DNA of 16,827 nt from BOG-908 sp964242595 (GCA_964242595.1 CAXTBC010000074.1:1-16827), one strand, 5' to 3'. Positions 6,266 to 14,807 are shown, numbered from the stretch's first letter. Translations and numbers: made by a program. The notes: generated from the letters alone by a model not told the origin.

Positions 6266-7308
6266 GTAGCTTCAGGCGCTGCCGCGCGGACCTTCATCTC
6301 AATCGAGTCCCAGATCAGGCTAGCAAGGTTCGTCCCGTCGTGCCTGGCAATCTCCTGCAGCCCGGTCGGCGAGGTCACGTTGATCTCGGTCAGCCAGTCG
6401 CCGATCACGTCTATACCGACGAAGATCAGGCCCTGCGCACGCAGCAGCGGGCCGATGGCCGCGCAAATCTCGCGGTCGCGCGCGGTGAGGCCGCTGGCCT
6501 CGGCGCGGCCGCCCACATGCATGTTCGAGCGCGCCTCGCCCTGGGCGGGCACTCGGTTTAGGGCCCCGACCGCCTCGCCGTCGACCAGGATGATGCGCTT
6601 GTCGCCCAGCCGCACCGCCGGCTCGTAGCGCTGGATCATCAACGGCTCGCGGGAGCGGGCGAAGTGCATCTCCAGGAGTGAGGCCAGGTTCTCGTCGTCC
6701 AGCTTGATGCGGAAGACGCCGGCGCCGCCGTTGCCGAACAGCGGCTTGACGATGATGTCCTGGTGCGTGGCGCGAAAGCTGCGGATCGCGTCCAGGTCCC
6801 AGGTGATGAGGGTGGGCGGCATCAGCTCGGGGAAGTGTGTCACCAGGAGCTTTTCGGGCGCGTTGCGCACGCTGGTCGGGTTGTTGACCACTAGCGTGCC
6901 GGTTGTCCCCGGCTTGGCAACGTCTAGCTTAACGGCCAGATGTTCGAGCATGTGGGTGGCCGTGATGTAGGCCATGTCGAAGGGCGGGTCCTGACGCATC
7001 AGGATCACGTCCATGCCGGCAAGGTCCAGCGTCTCGGCGAGCCCAAAGCTGTGGTGGTGGCCTTGGTCGCGCTGCACGCGGACGGGGCTGGCAGTTGCCG
7101 TCAGACGGCCGGTGCGCGTGCCGTCCTGGCTCTGTGAGCCCTCGTGCAGGGCCATGTGCCGCACCTCGTAGTGCCACAGCCTGTGGCCCCTGGCCTGGGC
7201 CTCGATCATGAGCGCGAAGGTACTGTCGCCGTCGATATTGATGCTGTGCAGCGGATCCATCTGAACGGCCACGCGCAAGCTGCGGCCAGCAGTCACGTCC
7301 TTAGCCAT
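6262..7308 (-). CDS. gshB: Glutathione synthetase GshB
   Basis: ATP-grasp ligase for the second step of glutathione synthesis: gamma-glutamylcysteine plus glycine plus ATP gives glutathione. It has 348 residues, slightly longer than E. coli GshB (about 315). The N-terminal substrate domain shows VAVQMDPLHSINIDGDST (13-30) and LMRQDPPFDMAYI; then NNPTSVRNAPEKL, the ATP-grasp lysine and glycine-rich loop VKPLFGNGGAGVF, GDKRIILVDGEAVGALNRVP, and the Mg2+-binding GIDVIGDWLTEINVTSPTGLQEI. An extra stretch at about 56-84 (HEGSQ to GHHHS) accounts for the added length. It lies downstream of yraN on the same strand, a conserved alphaproteobacterial pairing, but repeat R2 separates them here. It is convergent with, and overlaps by four bases, the PEP-CTERM-like gene. 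Confidence 0.96.
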   Translation of the reverse strand: MAKDVTAGRSLRVAVQMDPLHSINIDGDSTFALMIEAQARGHRLWHYEVRHMALHEGSQSQDGTRTGRLTATASPVRVQRDQGHHHSFGLAETLDLAGMDVILMRQDPPFDMAYITATHMLEHLAVKLDVAKPGTTGTLVVNNPTSVRNAPEKLLVTHFPELMPPTLITWDLDAIRSFRATHQDIIVKPLFGNGGAGVFRIKLDDENLASLLEMHFARSREPLMIQRYEPAVRLGDKRIILVDGEAVGALNRVPAQGEARSNMHVGGRAEASGLTARDREICAAIGPLLRAQGLIFVGIDVIGDWLTEINVTSPTGLQEIARHDGTNLASLIWDSIEMKVRAAAPEAT

Positions 7309-7402
7309 ATTGCCTGTTCCGTCCGAAGTTCCGAAGCGGCTTTAAGCAGGCTGGACGGCTTGGGCAAGACGGCCGTTGTGTAGGGCGAGCCTGGGCGTGA
7401 GC

Positions 7403-7530
7403 GAGGCAAGCAGTTCTTTTTCGAGGAAAAGAATCAAAAATCTTTGCTCCCTGTCGAGTGCTGGCAGAGCGAATCGCGCCCCACGCGTAAAAGCTTTTGC
7501 TTCTTTTTCTTAAAAAGACGGCCCTACCTT
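7403..7530 (+). repeat. Intergenic palindromic repeat, copy R2
   Basis: Same family and orientation as R1. Left arm GTTCTTTTTCGAGGAAAAGAATC (shortened here: TTCTTTTTC with GAAAAGAA, 7414-7433); right arm AAAAGCTTTTGCTTC (7490-7504) with TTTTTCTTAAAAAGA, ending in CCCTACCTT. It lies between yraN and gshB, both on the minus strand, so transcripts of gshB starting at yraN would read through it. It could act as a partial terminator or mRNA-processing site. Confidence 0.75.
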
Positions 7531-7544
7531 AATTTTAAAGCTAG

Positions 7545-7892
7545 TTAGTTCACGCGAAAAGCGTCCGCGACCCGGCGAACGCGGCTTTGCCCATCCACCA
7601 GCATCACGTCGAAGCGACTTCCAGCCTGGCCCCATTCGGGATGCTCGCCCATGACGATCTCGGCTGCCTTCATCAAGCGCGCCTGCTGCCTAGTGCCGAG
7701 TGCGGCTGCCGCCATGGCCAGAGTGGGTCTTGCCTTCACTTCGACAAATGCAAGGAGGCCTGCCTTCTCGGCGATGGCATCGATTTCCCCGGCCTTGGTC
7801 CGCACGCGGCGGCCCAGGATGCTCCAGCCATCCAGCGCGAGCGCGCGGCAGGCGCTGTCTTCGGCGGCAAGTCCCATGGCTGCGTTGCTCAT
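7545..7892 (-). CDS. yraN: YraN/UPF0102 family endonuclease-like protein
   Basis: A 115-residue protein of the UPF0102 family, which has the restriction-endonuclease/Holliday-junction-resolvase-like fold; its cellular role is not settled. The family core is visible: G-x-x-AED near the N-terminus (7-12), GEIDAIA (35-41) and FVEVKAR (49-55). E36, D38, E51 and K53 match the usual acidic/lysine site. The ATG at 7892 is preferred because GGCGGA lies six bases upstream (7899-7904); a GTG at 7919 would add nine residues but lacks a ribosome site. It usually sits between rsmI and gshB; gshB is here, while rsmI is replaced by a TonB-like gene. Confidence 0.9.
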   Translation of the reverse strand: MSNAAMGLAAEDSACRALALDGWSILGRRVRTKAGEIDAIAEKAGLLAFVEVKARPTLAMAAAALGTRQQARLMKAAEIVMGEHPEWGQAGSRFDVMLVDGQSRVRRVADAFRVN

Positions 7893-7973
7893 ATTACGTC
7901 CGCCGTTGATGTCGTTCACCTACACAGGAAAGGTTAACGACTCCCTACTCCCAAGCGGTTGCCATCAGCGGCG

Positions 7974-8822
7974 TCAGTGGGGTGGTGGCCCGTAGATGAT
8001 GCTGTAATCCAGCTCGTAGGCAAAGGTGTACTCGTCGCCGGTGATGTCGGCGCTCAGGGGTGGCAGCGCGTAATCGCGGAAGAACGCCACCCATGCCGCG
8101 TCGAGCAGGATGGACCCCGAAGGCCGGAGCAGGTGCATGCGCAGCACATGGCCGTCACGCGCAATGGTCACCTGCAGGACGGCCCGGCCCTCGTTGGCCT
8201 TCTCGAGCGAGATCTGGATCTGCTCCCTGTGCGCTTCGACGAACGCGATCAGCTCACCATCGTAATCGCCGCTGACCTGGCTGCCGCGGGGGTGGGTGAT
8301 GGCGTCGGTGATCTTGCCCTGGCGCACCACCGGGCCGGCCGAGAGGTCCAGCTGCGACGACGGGCGTCCGAACGCGCTCGGGCGGGACGCGGTGTTGCTC
8401 AGGTTGAACGGAACGATGCGGGAGAACGGGTTGTTGTCGTTGCGTGGCTTCCGGGCCGACCCGTAATGGAACGGCGGCAGCGGGATGGCATCGGCCGAGG
8501 ACGTCTGTACGGGCGGCGGCGGAGGTGCGTCGGAGTCTCCCAAATTGACGCGCGCTTCGGACGGCGGAGCCGAGGCCGGCGTGCTCGATGCGCCGGTGTC
8601 GAACTGCACCGCAAAGCTGGGGGCACCTTGGACTTCGCCCGGCGGAGCGCCGCGCGACAAAAGCAGCAGGCTGGTGAGCAGCGCTGCATGCAATAGAACG
8701 GATCCGGCCGCTGCCAGCCAGCTCTGGCCGTCGCCATCCGATGGGCCGGGCCGCTCCTGGATAACCGGTCGGAGGAGAAAACCCTCGCCGCTTCTTTCGT
8801 AAGCCGAACGCCTAGCGCGCAT
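7974..8822 (-). CDS. TonB-like energy-transducer family protein
   Basis: A 282-residue protein with TonB architecture. A cytoplasmic N-terminus of about 34 residues precedes one transmembrane helix (35-57: WLAAAGSVLLHAALLTSLLLL). A Pro/Ser-rich periplasmic region follows (PPPPPV near 100), then a C-terminal domain from about 212 in which AVLQVTIARDGHVLRMHLLRPSG and LLDAAWVAFFRDYALPPL match the TonB C-terminal fold. TonB couples the inner-membrane proton gradient to outer-membrane transporters through ExbB-ExbD. No exbB, exbD or receptor is in the window, so it may be an orphan or TolA-like partner. It starts 11 bp after the AI-2E permease stop and is probably co-transcribed with it. The ribosome site is weak. 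Confidence 0.78.
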   Translation of the reverse strand: MRARRSAYERSGEGFLLRPVIQERPGPSDGDGQSWLAAAGSVLLHAALLTSLLLLSRGAPPGEVQGAPSFAVQFDTGASSTPASAPPSEARVNLGDSDAPPPPPVQTSSADAIPLPPFHYGSARKPRNDNNPFSRIVPFNLSNTASRPSAFGRPSSQLDLSAGPVVRQGKITDAITHPRGSQVSGDYDGELIAFVEAHREQIQISLEKANEGRAVLQVTIARDGHVLRMHLLRPSGSILLDAAWVAFFRDYALPPLSADITGDEYTFAYELDYSIIYGPPPH

Positions 8823-8833
8823 GCTTCAGCGGA

Positions 8834-9889
8834 TCACGGGAGTGCCGGGGTGGGCCGCACCGGCACGTCGGCGCGGGCGAACTCGAGGATCAGCATCCAG
8901 CCCACTCCCAGCAGCACGGGGCCGAGAAAAATGCCGAGCGCCCCAAACGCCAGCACGCCGCCAAGCACGCCCAACACGGTCAGCAGGAAAGGCAGCTTGG
9001 CGCCCCGGGCGATGAAGTAGGGCCGTATCACGTGGTCCGCGCCGGAGACGACGACGACCCCGTAAGCCAGGAGGAACATGCCATGGCCGGTGTTCCCTGA
9101 AGCCAGCAGCCAAAGCCCCGCCGGGACCCAGATCAACGGCGCCCCGATTGGCAGGACGGCGAGGAAAGCCGTCACCGTGCCCAGCAGCACCACCCTGGGC
9201 ACGCCCGCCAGGCTCAGCCCGAAAGCCGTGAGGAAACCCTGGATGATGGCCGTGCCGAGGATGCCGTAGACGGTGCCGCGCACCGCGCGCGTAGTGGTCG
9301 CCAGCAATTGCGGGCCGTAGCGGCCGGCGATGCGGTTGACCAGCACCTGGATACGCGGCCCGATCACGTCGCCGGAAAGCCAGAAGAAGAAGGCGACGAA
9401 CAGGGCGATGAAGAACTGTACCAGACCGCCGGCCACGTCCAGCAGGAGCGACAGCCCGCGTTCGGCGAACACGCCCAGATAGGGCCGGAAGAACGTTGTC
9501 ATCTCCGACAGGTCGGCGGCCCAGGCGTTCCATGTGTCGGTCAGCGCCCCGCCGGCCAGCGGCATCGCGTAAAGCCAGTGCGGTGCCGGCGGGATCTGCG
9601 TCAGCCAGGTCTCCAGAGAGTAGCGCAAGGCTTTCACGTCGGCTGCTCCGCCCGGGACTGCTAGGCCCAGCGGCAGGACGATCACCAGGGCGGACAGCAC
9701 CACCATCACTGCTGCCGAAAGCCCGCCCGGCAATCCCAAATTGTGTCTTATCCAGGCAAACACCGGCCAAGTCGTGTAGGCTAGGATAGCGGCCCAGAGG
9801 ACGGCGGAGAGAAACGGGTAGAGCACCAGCCCGCATCCGAGGGCGATGCCCACGATCAGCAATCCCATCAGGACTTTTTCGGTGATCAT
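8834..9889 (-). CDS. AI-2E family transporter (PerM/TqsA/YdiK family membrane protein)
   Basis: A 351-residue polytopic membrane protein. Helices are visible at about 6-24, 26-42, 58-80, 145-175, 205-228, 233-262, 268-287 and 300-340. The family pattern includes FLSAVLWAAILAYTTWPVF near the N-terminus, the GTVYGILGTAIIQGFLTAFG helix, and the C-terminal GVLAFGALGIFLGPVLLGV. Members export varied small substrates (the name comes from E. coli TqsA and autoinducer-2) or act as sodium/proton antiporters, so the substrate cannot be stated. It is the first gene of a minus-strand run with the TonB-like gene. No promoter could be picked with confidence upstream. Confidence 0.9.
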   Translation of the reverse strand: MITEKVLMGLLIVGIALGCGLVLYPFLSAVLWAAILAYTTWPVFAWIRHNLGLPGGLSAAVMVVLSALVIVLPLGLAVPGGAADVKALRYSLETWLTQIPPAPHWLYAMPLAGGALTDTWNAWAADLSEMTTFFRPYLGVFAERGLSLLLDVAGGLVQFFIALFVAFFFWLSGDVIGPRIQVLVNRIAGRYGPQLLATTTRAVRGTVYGILGTAIIQGFLTAFGLSLAGVPRVVLLGTVTAFLAVLPIGAPLIWVPAGLWLLASGNTGHGMFLLAYGVVVVSGADHVIRPYFIARGAKLPFLLTVLGVLGGVLAFGALGIFLGPVLLGVGWMLILEFARADVPVRPTPALP

Positions 9890-10091
9890 GCGGTCGTTGG
9901 CCCTCGGACGCCTGCCCGGGTGGCCCGGCGCAGGCGCGGCATCGGTTGCGCTCTACCCGTGCTGACGGGCGCTGACAACGCCCAACCTAAAAACAAAACC
10001 TGGAAGTTGTGTAAAAATTAGTGCAAAGTCGCTTGCGATGGGATGACGACCGTGGCGCTTGCGCATACAGTCGTAACACAATCGATTCGGA

Positions 10092-10104
10092 CACCACTTT
10101 GGTG
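10092..10104. promoter_or_regulatory. Dyad CACCA-CTT-TGGTG upstream of the XRE regulator
   Basis: A perfect 5-bp inverted repeat around three bases, 66 bp before the regulator start, in the 281-bp space between the divergent AI-2E and XRE genes. Such a dyad could be an operator for autoregulation, or chance. That spacer also has an A/T-rich patch (9985-10025); I see no other gene in it. Confidence 0.25.
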
Positions 10105-10170
10105 GCGGATACGCAAATAACGCTGCCCCGGCTGTCGTAAGGGTGGCATAGACGGAGGCCGGCCGGGACG

Positions 10171-11046
10171 ATGCGTTTTACAGAAATCGGACAGCAGTTG
10201 CGTGCCTACCGCTTGGAATCCGGCTTGCGCGCCGAGGAGATCGCCGCCCGGCTCGGCGTTTCCCGGGCAGCGCTTTATCGTTATGAAAAAGGCGAGGTGA
10301 TCAAGCTCGACACGGTCAACAGGCTGGCCGAGTTGCTCAAGATCTCTCCCTTGTCCCTACTCGGCATCGGCGTGGAGTACTACAACCGGCCGATCGGCTT
10401 CTTCGAGCGGTTGCGGCAGGTCGAGGAGACGGCCGACCAGATCCTGCAAGTGAGTTTCCCGCTGAACTACCTGACCTCCTCGGACGAGCTTGATTCGCTC
10501 GAGGCGGAGCTGTTCGCCGAGGCGGCCAACGAAGCCGGGTTGGACCGCGTTTCGGTGCGCGCCACGGCCGAGCAGGTGCTGGGGATCCTGGCGGAACGCA
10601 AGCGGATGTTCCGCATGCGCCGCCCCAGCATCATCGCCATGCTGTCGATCAGCGCCATCGGCCGGTTCCTCCAGCAGGGAGTGGGGCAAGGGCTGGCGCG
10701 GACGGAGACCCTGCGCCAGCGGGCGCGCACCGTGGCGCGGATTGAAATGGAGAACATCGCCAACCTGATGGAAGCCGAGCCGATGGGCCTGCAGTTCGGC
10801 CTGATCTCTTCCGGCGAGCCGTCCGGGCAATTCCAGCTGCTGCGCTCGCGCGACCGCGCGATGCTTGCGATCAACCCGTTCCGCTCCGACACGCTGCCGA
10901 ACGCCCAGGCCGGGGTGGCGATGATCACCGGTGCCGAGGAAGCGGTGGCCGCGCATCAGCGTACCGCCGAGGCGATGTGGCGGGAGGCTGTGAAGGGGCC
11001 GGCGGCGGCCCAGCAACTGCGCGAGATGGTGGCGGCACATAAGTAA
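10171..11046 (+). CDS. XRE-family helix-turn-helix transcriptional regulator
   Basis: A 291-residue protein. The N-terminal 60 residues are a Cro/C1-type DNA-binding domain: IGQQLRAYRLESGLRAEEIAARLGVSRAALYRYEKG (6-41), with the recognition helix at about 30-38. The remaining 230 residues are mostly helical with many Ala and Glu, no membrane segment, and no motif I can name; they may bind a ligand or mediate oligomerisation. This long-tailed type occurs in Alpha- and Betaproteobacteria, with targets largely unknown. GGAGG lies 12 bases before the ATG, a slightly long spacing. The gene is divergent from the AI-2E/TonB pair, which could be a target, and convergent with asd. The stop codon TAA lies within repeat R3. 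Confidence 0.85.
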   Translation: MRFTEIGQQLRAYRLESGLRAEEIAARLGVSRAALYRYEKGEVIKLDTVNRLAELLKISPLSLLGIGVEYYNRPIGFFERLRQVEETADQILQVSFPLNYLTSSDELDSLEAELFAEAANEAGLDRVSVRATAEQVLGILAERKRMFRMRRPSIIAMLSISAIGRFLQQGVGQGLARTETLRQRARTVARIEMENIANLMEAEPMGLQFGLISSGEPSGQFQLLRSRDRAMLAINPFRSDTLPNAQAGVAMITGAEEAVAAHQRTAEAMWREAVKGPAAAQQLREMVAAHK

Positions 11047-11181
11047 GGCAAGGAAGCAGAACTTTTTCGAAAAAAAGAACCAAAAAGCTTTTGCTCCCTG
11101 TCGGGTGGTCCAGGGCGAAGACGCGACAGCGGAGCCAAGAGTCTTTTGCTTCTTTTCTTCAGAAAAGAAGGTCTTCCTTAC
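11043..11181 (+). repeat. Intergenic palindromic repeat, copy R3
   Basis: The best-preserved copy. Ends are a perfect inverted repeat, GTAAGG (11043-11048) and CCTTAC (11176-11181). The left arm has GAACTTTTTCGAAAAAAAGAAC (shown here as ACTTTTTC/GAAAAAAAG, 11061-11077), then AAAAAGCTTTTGC. The right arm has a perfect 10-bp hairpin CTTCTTTTCT/AGAAAAGAAG (11149-11158 with 11161-11170). It fills the whole space between the convergent XRE and asd genes; the TAA of each gene is inside the terminal repeat. Position and hairpins suggest a two-way terminator, which is inference. Confidence 0.82.
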
Positions 11182-12200
11182 GCCCGCAGCAACCCCTGCG
11201 TCACCAGCGCCTCGGCAATCTGCACCGCGTTCAGCGCTGCCCCCTTGCGCAGGTTGTCTGACACGCACCAGAACCCCAGTCCGTTGGCCACCGTAGGGTC
11301 ACGCCGCAGGCGGCTGACATACACCGCGTCCTCGCCCTGGCAGTCGGCTGGGGTGATGTAGCCACCGTCGTCGTGGCCATCCATTACCACCACCCCGGGG
11401 AAGTTGCGGAGCAGGTCGCGCGCTTCGCCGACGTTGACGGGGTGCTCGAACTCCACCGCCACGGCTTCGGCATGGCCGATGAACACCGGCACGCGCACGC
11501 AGGTGGCGAACACGGCGATGTCCGGATCGAGGATCTTGCGTGTCTCCACCGCCATCTTCCACTCCTCCTTGGTGCTGCCGTCGTCGAGGAAGCGGTCGAT
11601 GTGGGGGATGCAGTTATAGGCGATGTTCTTGGTGAACACCTGCGGCTTAGCAGGGTCGTTGACGAAGAACGCCTTGCTGCTGGTGAACAGCTCGTCCATG
11701 CCCTCCTTGCCAGCGCCCGAGACCGACTGGTAGGTGGAGACCACCACCCGCCTGGCGCGGAAGCGGTCGTGCAGCGGCTTGAGCGCCATCACCATCTGGA
11801 TGGTGCTGCAGTTCGGGTTGGCGATGATGCGCCGCCTGGCGTGGCGGGCCAGCGCCTGCAGGTTCACCTCCGGCACCACCAGCGGCACGTCCGGCTCCAT
11901 GCGGAAATGGCTGGTGTTGTCGATGACGATGCAGCCGGCGGCCGCGGCGCGCGGCGCGTGCACGGCGGAGACGGCGGCACCGGGGCTAAACAGGCCGAGA
12001 TGGCAGCCGGCAAAGTCGAACGTTTCGGTATTGCGCACCGTCAGCACCGTATCGTCGCCGAAGCTGATCTGCTGGCCGGCCGAGCGCGGCGAGGCCAGTG
12101 CCACCACCTCGCTAACGGGGAACGCACGCTCGGACAGCGTCTTGATGATCTCGCGCCCGACCGCGCCCGTAGCCCCGACAACCGCAACCTTATATGCCAT
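11178..12200 (-). CDS. asd: Aspartate-semialdehyde dehydrogenase
   Basis: Converts aspartyl phosphate to aspartate semialdehyde with NADPH, the branch-point step to lysine, diaminopimelate, threonine, methionine and isoleucine. It has 340 residues, the usual length. The NADP-binding VAVVGATGAVG is at 5-15. C131 in ANPNCSTIQ is the catalytic thiol, and H243 in VPVFIGHAEAV the acid/base. SVSGAGKEGMDEL (159-171) and the substrate-binding region KEEWKMAVETRKIL (211-224) are intact. The ATG is preceded by AGGAG 11 bases upstream. The gene is alone, divergent from the GH15 gene across a 174-bp spacer, and convergent with the XRE regulator; its stop lies inside repeat R3. Confidence 0.97.
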   Translation of the reverse strand: MAYKVAVVGATGAVGREIIKTLSERAFPVSEVVALASPRSAGQQISFGDDTVLTVRNTETFDFAGCHLGLFSPGAAVSAVHAPRAAAAGCIVIDNTSHFRMEPDVPLVVPEVNLQALARHARRRIIANPNCSTIQMVMALKPLHDRFRARRVVVSTYQSVSGAGKEGMDELFTSSKAFFVNDPAKPQVFTKNIAYNCIPHIDRFLDDGSTKEEWKMAVETRKILDPDIAVFATCVRVPVFIGHAEAVAVEFEHPVNVGEARDLLRNFPGVVVMDGHDDGGYITPADCQGEDAVYVSRLRRDPTVANGLGFWCVSDNLRKGAALNAVQIAEALVTQGLLRA

Positions 12201-12362
12201 CGCCCTCGCACTCCTGCCGGCAACCCGGCGCTACGCAGTGGCAGAGCCAGGCGCGCTGGGCAAGCGGCGGCACAGGGTGGCTGGCCTGCCCTGACCCAGC
12301 CATCGCCCCGGCCGGCCTTGACGCAACCCGCCCGCCTGCCTGCACTTGGTGCACTGCACACC

Positions 12363-12366
12363 GGAG
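12363..12366 (+). promoter_or_regulatory. Ribosome binding site that decides the GH15 TTG start
   Basis: GGAG eight bases before the TTG at 12375. The frame is open far upstream, antisense to asd, so this site and the family's N-terminal pattern set the start. Confidence 0.55.
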
Positions 12367-12374
12367 AGACCGCT

Positions 12375-14789
12375 TTGGCCGACGCACCAGGCGCACCAGG
12401 CATAGCGCCCCGCTGGACGTCCAGCGACAAGAGCGGCTTGGGGACGGCCCTGGCCGCCACCAGCCGCGTCTGGTTCACCATCAGCCACGGCATCCTCAAC
12501 GAGTGCTACTACCCGCGGGTGGATCTCGCCTGCACGCGCGATTTCGGCTTCATTGTAACAGACGGCGTCAGTCTGTTTGCCGAGGAGAAGCGGGACACCG
12601 AGACCAGCATTACCGCGCTGATGGACGGGGTGCCGGCCTACGAGGTCACCAACACGCACCGGCCCGCCGACGGCGGCGCGCCGCGCTTCCGCATCATCAA
12701 GCGCATCATCAGCGACCCGCGGCGCGACGTGGTGCTGCAGTCGGTACGCCTGGAAACCCTGGCCGAGGGCCCTAGGCTGCGGCTATACGCGCTGCTGGCC
12801 CCGCACCTGGTGAACGCCGGCACCAGCAACACGGCTTGGCTGGGCGACTACAAGGGACAGGGCATGCTGTTTGCCCAGGGCGGCAACGCGGCCCTGGCGC
12901 TGGCGGCCGACGTGCCGTGGGCCAAGCGTTCGGTGGGTTACGCAGGGGTGAGCGACGGCTGGCAGGACCTCTCGCGCCACTACGCGCTGACCTGGGAATA
13001 CGAGCGTGCGGTCTCCGGCAACGTGGCGCTGGTCGGCGAGGTCGCGCTGCCGGCCAACGGCGCGGCGGTGTTCGCGCTGGGCTTCGGCGCCAGCCCGACG
13101 GAGGCAGCCTTCCGCGCGCGTTCCAGCCTGCTGGACGACTACGCCACCCTGGCCGATGAATACGCGCAGGCCTGGCAGGGGTGGCAGGCCGGCCTGCGCG
13201 CCCTGGACCGCACGCCGCACCGGCACGGCCATGGCGGGCGTGCCTACAACACATACCGTGTCAGCACTGCGGTGCTGCGCACGCACGAAGCGCCGAGCTT
13301 CCGCGGGGGCTATATTGCCAGCCTGTCCATCCCTTGGGGTGCCGCAAAAGGCGATGACGACCTCGGCGGCTACCACCTGGTATGGGCGCGCGACCTGGTG
13401 GAGACCGCGGGCGGCCTACTAGCGGCAGGAGCGCGCGCCGAGGCGGTGCAGGTGCTTGACTATTTGCGTGCCATTCAGGAGCCCGACGGGCACTGGCCGC
13501 AGAACAACTGGCTGGACGGCTCGTCCTACTGGCAGGGCGTGCAGATGGACGAGTGCGCGTTCCCGATCCTGCTGGTTGACCTGGCGCTGCGCGAGGGCGC
13601 GCTCGCCGAGGCCGACATCGCGCGCTACTGGCCGATGGTGCGGGCCGCCGCCGGCTTCCTGGTGCGCCAGGGCCCGGTGACGGGGCAGGACCGGTGGGAG
13701 GAGAACGCCGGCTACTCCACGTTTACCCTGGCCGTGGAGGTCTCGGCGCTGCTGGTGGCGGCGGAGCTCGCCGGGCGGGCAAGCGTGCCGCAGGCAGCAG
13801 CGTTTCTGACCGACACGGCGGATGCCTGGAACGCCGCGCTGGACGCCTGGACCTACGCGCGCGGCACGCCGCTTTGCGCGGAACTCGGGATCGACGGCTA
13901 CTACGTCCGCATGGCCCCGGCCTTACCCCCCGGTGCCGGGGCGGCGCTGTACGGCGACGTGCAGGTGAAGAACCGGCCCGAAGGGCAGGGATTATACCGC
14001 GCCCACGAGATCGTCAGCGCAGACGCGCTGGCGCTGGTGCGATTCGGCCTGCGCGCACCCGACGACCCGCGGATCCTGAACACCATCAGGGCCATCGACC
14101 ACGCGACGCGGCGGGAGCTGCCGGCCGGCCCGGCCTGGTATCGCTACACCGGGGACGGCTACGGCGAACACGCTGACGGCGCGCCGTTCGATGGTACCGG
14201 GCTTGGGCGCCTGTGGCCGTTGCTGACCGGAGAACGGGCGCACGTGGCCGTGGCCGCCGGCGACCTGGCTCAGGCGGCGGCGCTGCTGGACACGCTGGAG
14301 GCCTGCACCAGCCGCGGTGCGCTGATTCCAGAACAGGTGTGGGACACCTGGGACGTGCCCGAGCGGGAACTCTCGCTGGGCCATCCCAGCGGCTCGGCGA
14401 TGCCGCTGGTGTGGGCCCATGCCGAGCACGTCAAGCTGTTGCGGTCTATCGCTGACGGCGCGGTGTTCGACAGGCCGCCGCAGGCGGTGCGGCGCTACCA
14501 GGCCGAGAGCCACGTGCCGCGGGTGACGCCGTGGCGGGTCGGCTTCCAGCCGGCGCGGCTGGACGAGGGGCGGGCACTCAGGATCGAACTCGTCCAGGCC
14601 AGCATCGTTTTGTGGAGTAATGACGGCTGGGCGACGTCGAATGAGTCGAGGACCACTGACACCGGGCTAGGTGTGCACATGACCGAGTTGAACTGGGATG
14701 TACGCGGTCATGGTCACGGATTCGTGTTTACTTGGCGTGATGTGCAGACGCAGGCATGGACGGGAGTAAACTATGTCGTTGGCCTTTAA
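12375..14789 (+). CDS. GH15 glucoamylase / glucodextranase-like glycosidase
   Basis: Inverting exo-acting alpha-glucosidase that releases beta-glucose from starch- or dextran-type chain ends. It has 804 residues from a TTG start. The N-terminal beta-sandwich (about 10-270) opens with TSSDKSGLGTA and RVWFTISHGILNECYYPRVD (31-50). An (alpha/alpha)6 barrel follows from about 290 to 690: LVWARDLVE (335-343), WPQNNWLDG (374-382), general acid in RWEENAGYS (E442 or E443) and general base E653 in IPEQVWD. A small C-terminal beta domain (about 730-804, VLWSNDGWAT) resembles a carbohydrate-binding-type module. No signal peptide is visible, suggesting a cytoplasmic enzyme acting on glycogen or imported oligosaccharides. 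It lies just upstream of zwf, so released glucose could feed the pentose phosphate or Entner-Doudoroff route. Exact linkage specificity is unknown. Confidence 0.92.
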   Translation: MADAPGAPGIAPRWTSSDKSGLGTALAATSRVWFTISHGILNECYYPRVDLACTRDFGFIVTDGVSLFAEEKRDTETSITALMDGVPAYEVTNTHRPADGGAPRFRIIKRIISDPRRDVVLQSVRLETLAEGPRLRLYALLAPHLVNAGTSNTAWLGDYKGQGMLFAQGGNAALALAADVPWAKRSVGYAGVSDGWQDLSRHYALTWEYERAVSGNVALVGEVALPANGAAVFALGFGASPTEAAFRARSSLLDDYATLADEYAQAWQGWQAGLRALDRTPHRHGHGGRAYNTYRVSTAVLRTHEAPSFRGGYIASLSIPWGAAKGDDDLGGYHLVWARDLVETAGGLLAAGARAEAVQVLDYLRAIQEPDGHWPQNNWLDGSSYWQGVQMDECAFPILLVDLALREGALAEADIARYWPMVRAAAGFLVRQGPVTGQDRWEENAGYSTFTLAVEVSALLVAAELAGRASVPQAAAFLTDTADAWNAALDAWTYARGTPLCAELGIDGYYVRMAPALPPGAGAALYGDVQVKNRPEGQGLYRAHEIVSADALALVRFGLRAPDDPRILNTIRAIDHATRRELPAGPAWYRYTGDGYGEHADGAPFDGTGLGRLWPLLTGERAHVAVAAGDLAQAAALLDTLEACTSRGALIPEQVWDTWDVPERELSLGHPSGSAMPLVWAHAEHVKLLRSIADGAVFDRPPQAVRRYQAESHVPRVTPWRVGFQPARLDEGRALRIELVQASIVLWSNDGWATSNESRTTDTGLGVHMTELNWDVRGHGHGFVFTWRDVQTQAWTGVNYVVGL

Positions 14790-14807
14790 CGGTGGCCAGA
14801 GTCCAGC

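Noticed and set aside
12318..12346. TTGACG as a promoter for the GH15 gene
   Set aside because: Good -35-like hexamer, but the hexamer 17 bases later (TGCACT) matches a -10 box at only three positions.
11373..12374. Long open frame upstream of, and continuous with, the GH15 gene, antisense to asd
   Set aside because: It lies opposite the confidently identified asd gene, and its His/Arg/Gly-rich translation looks like a GC-rich shadow. The GH15 family pattern and a ribosome site place the start at 12375.
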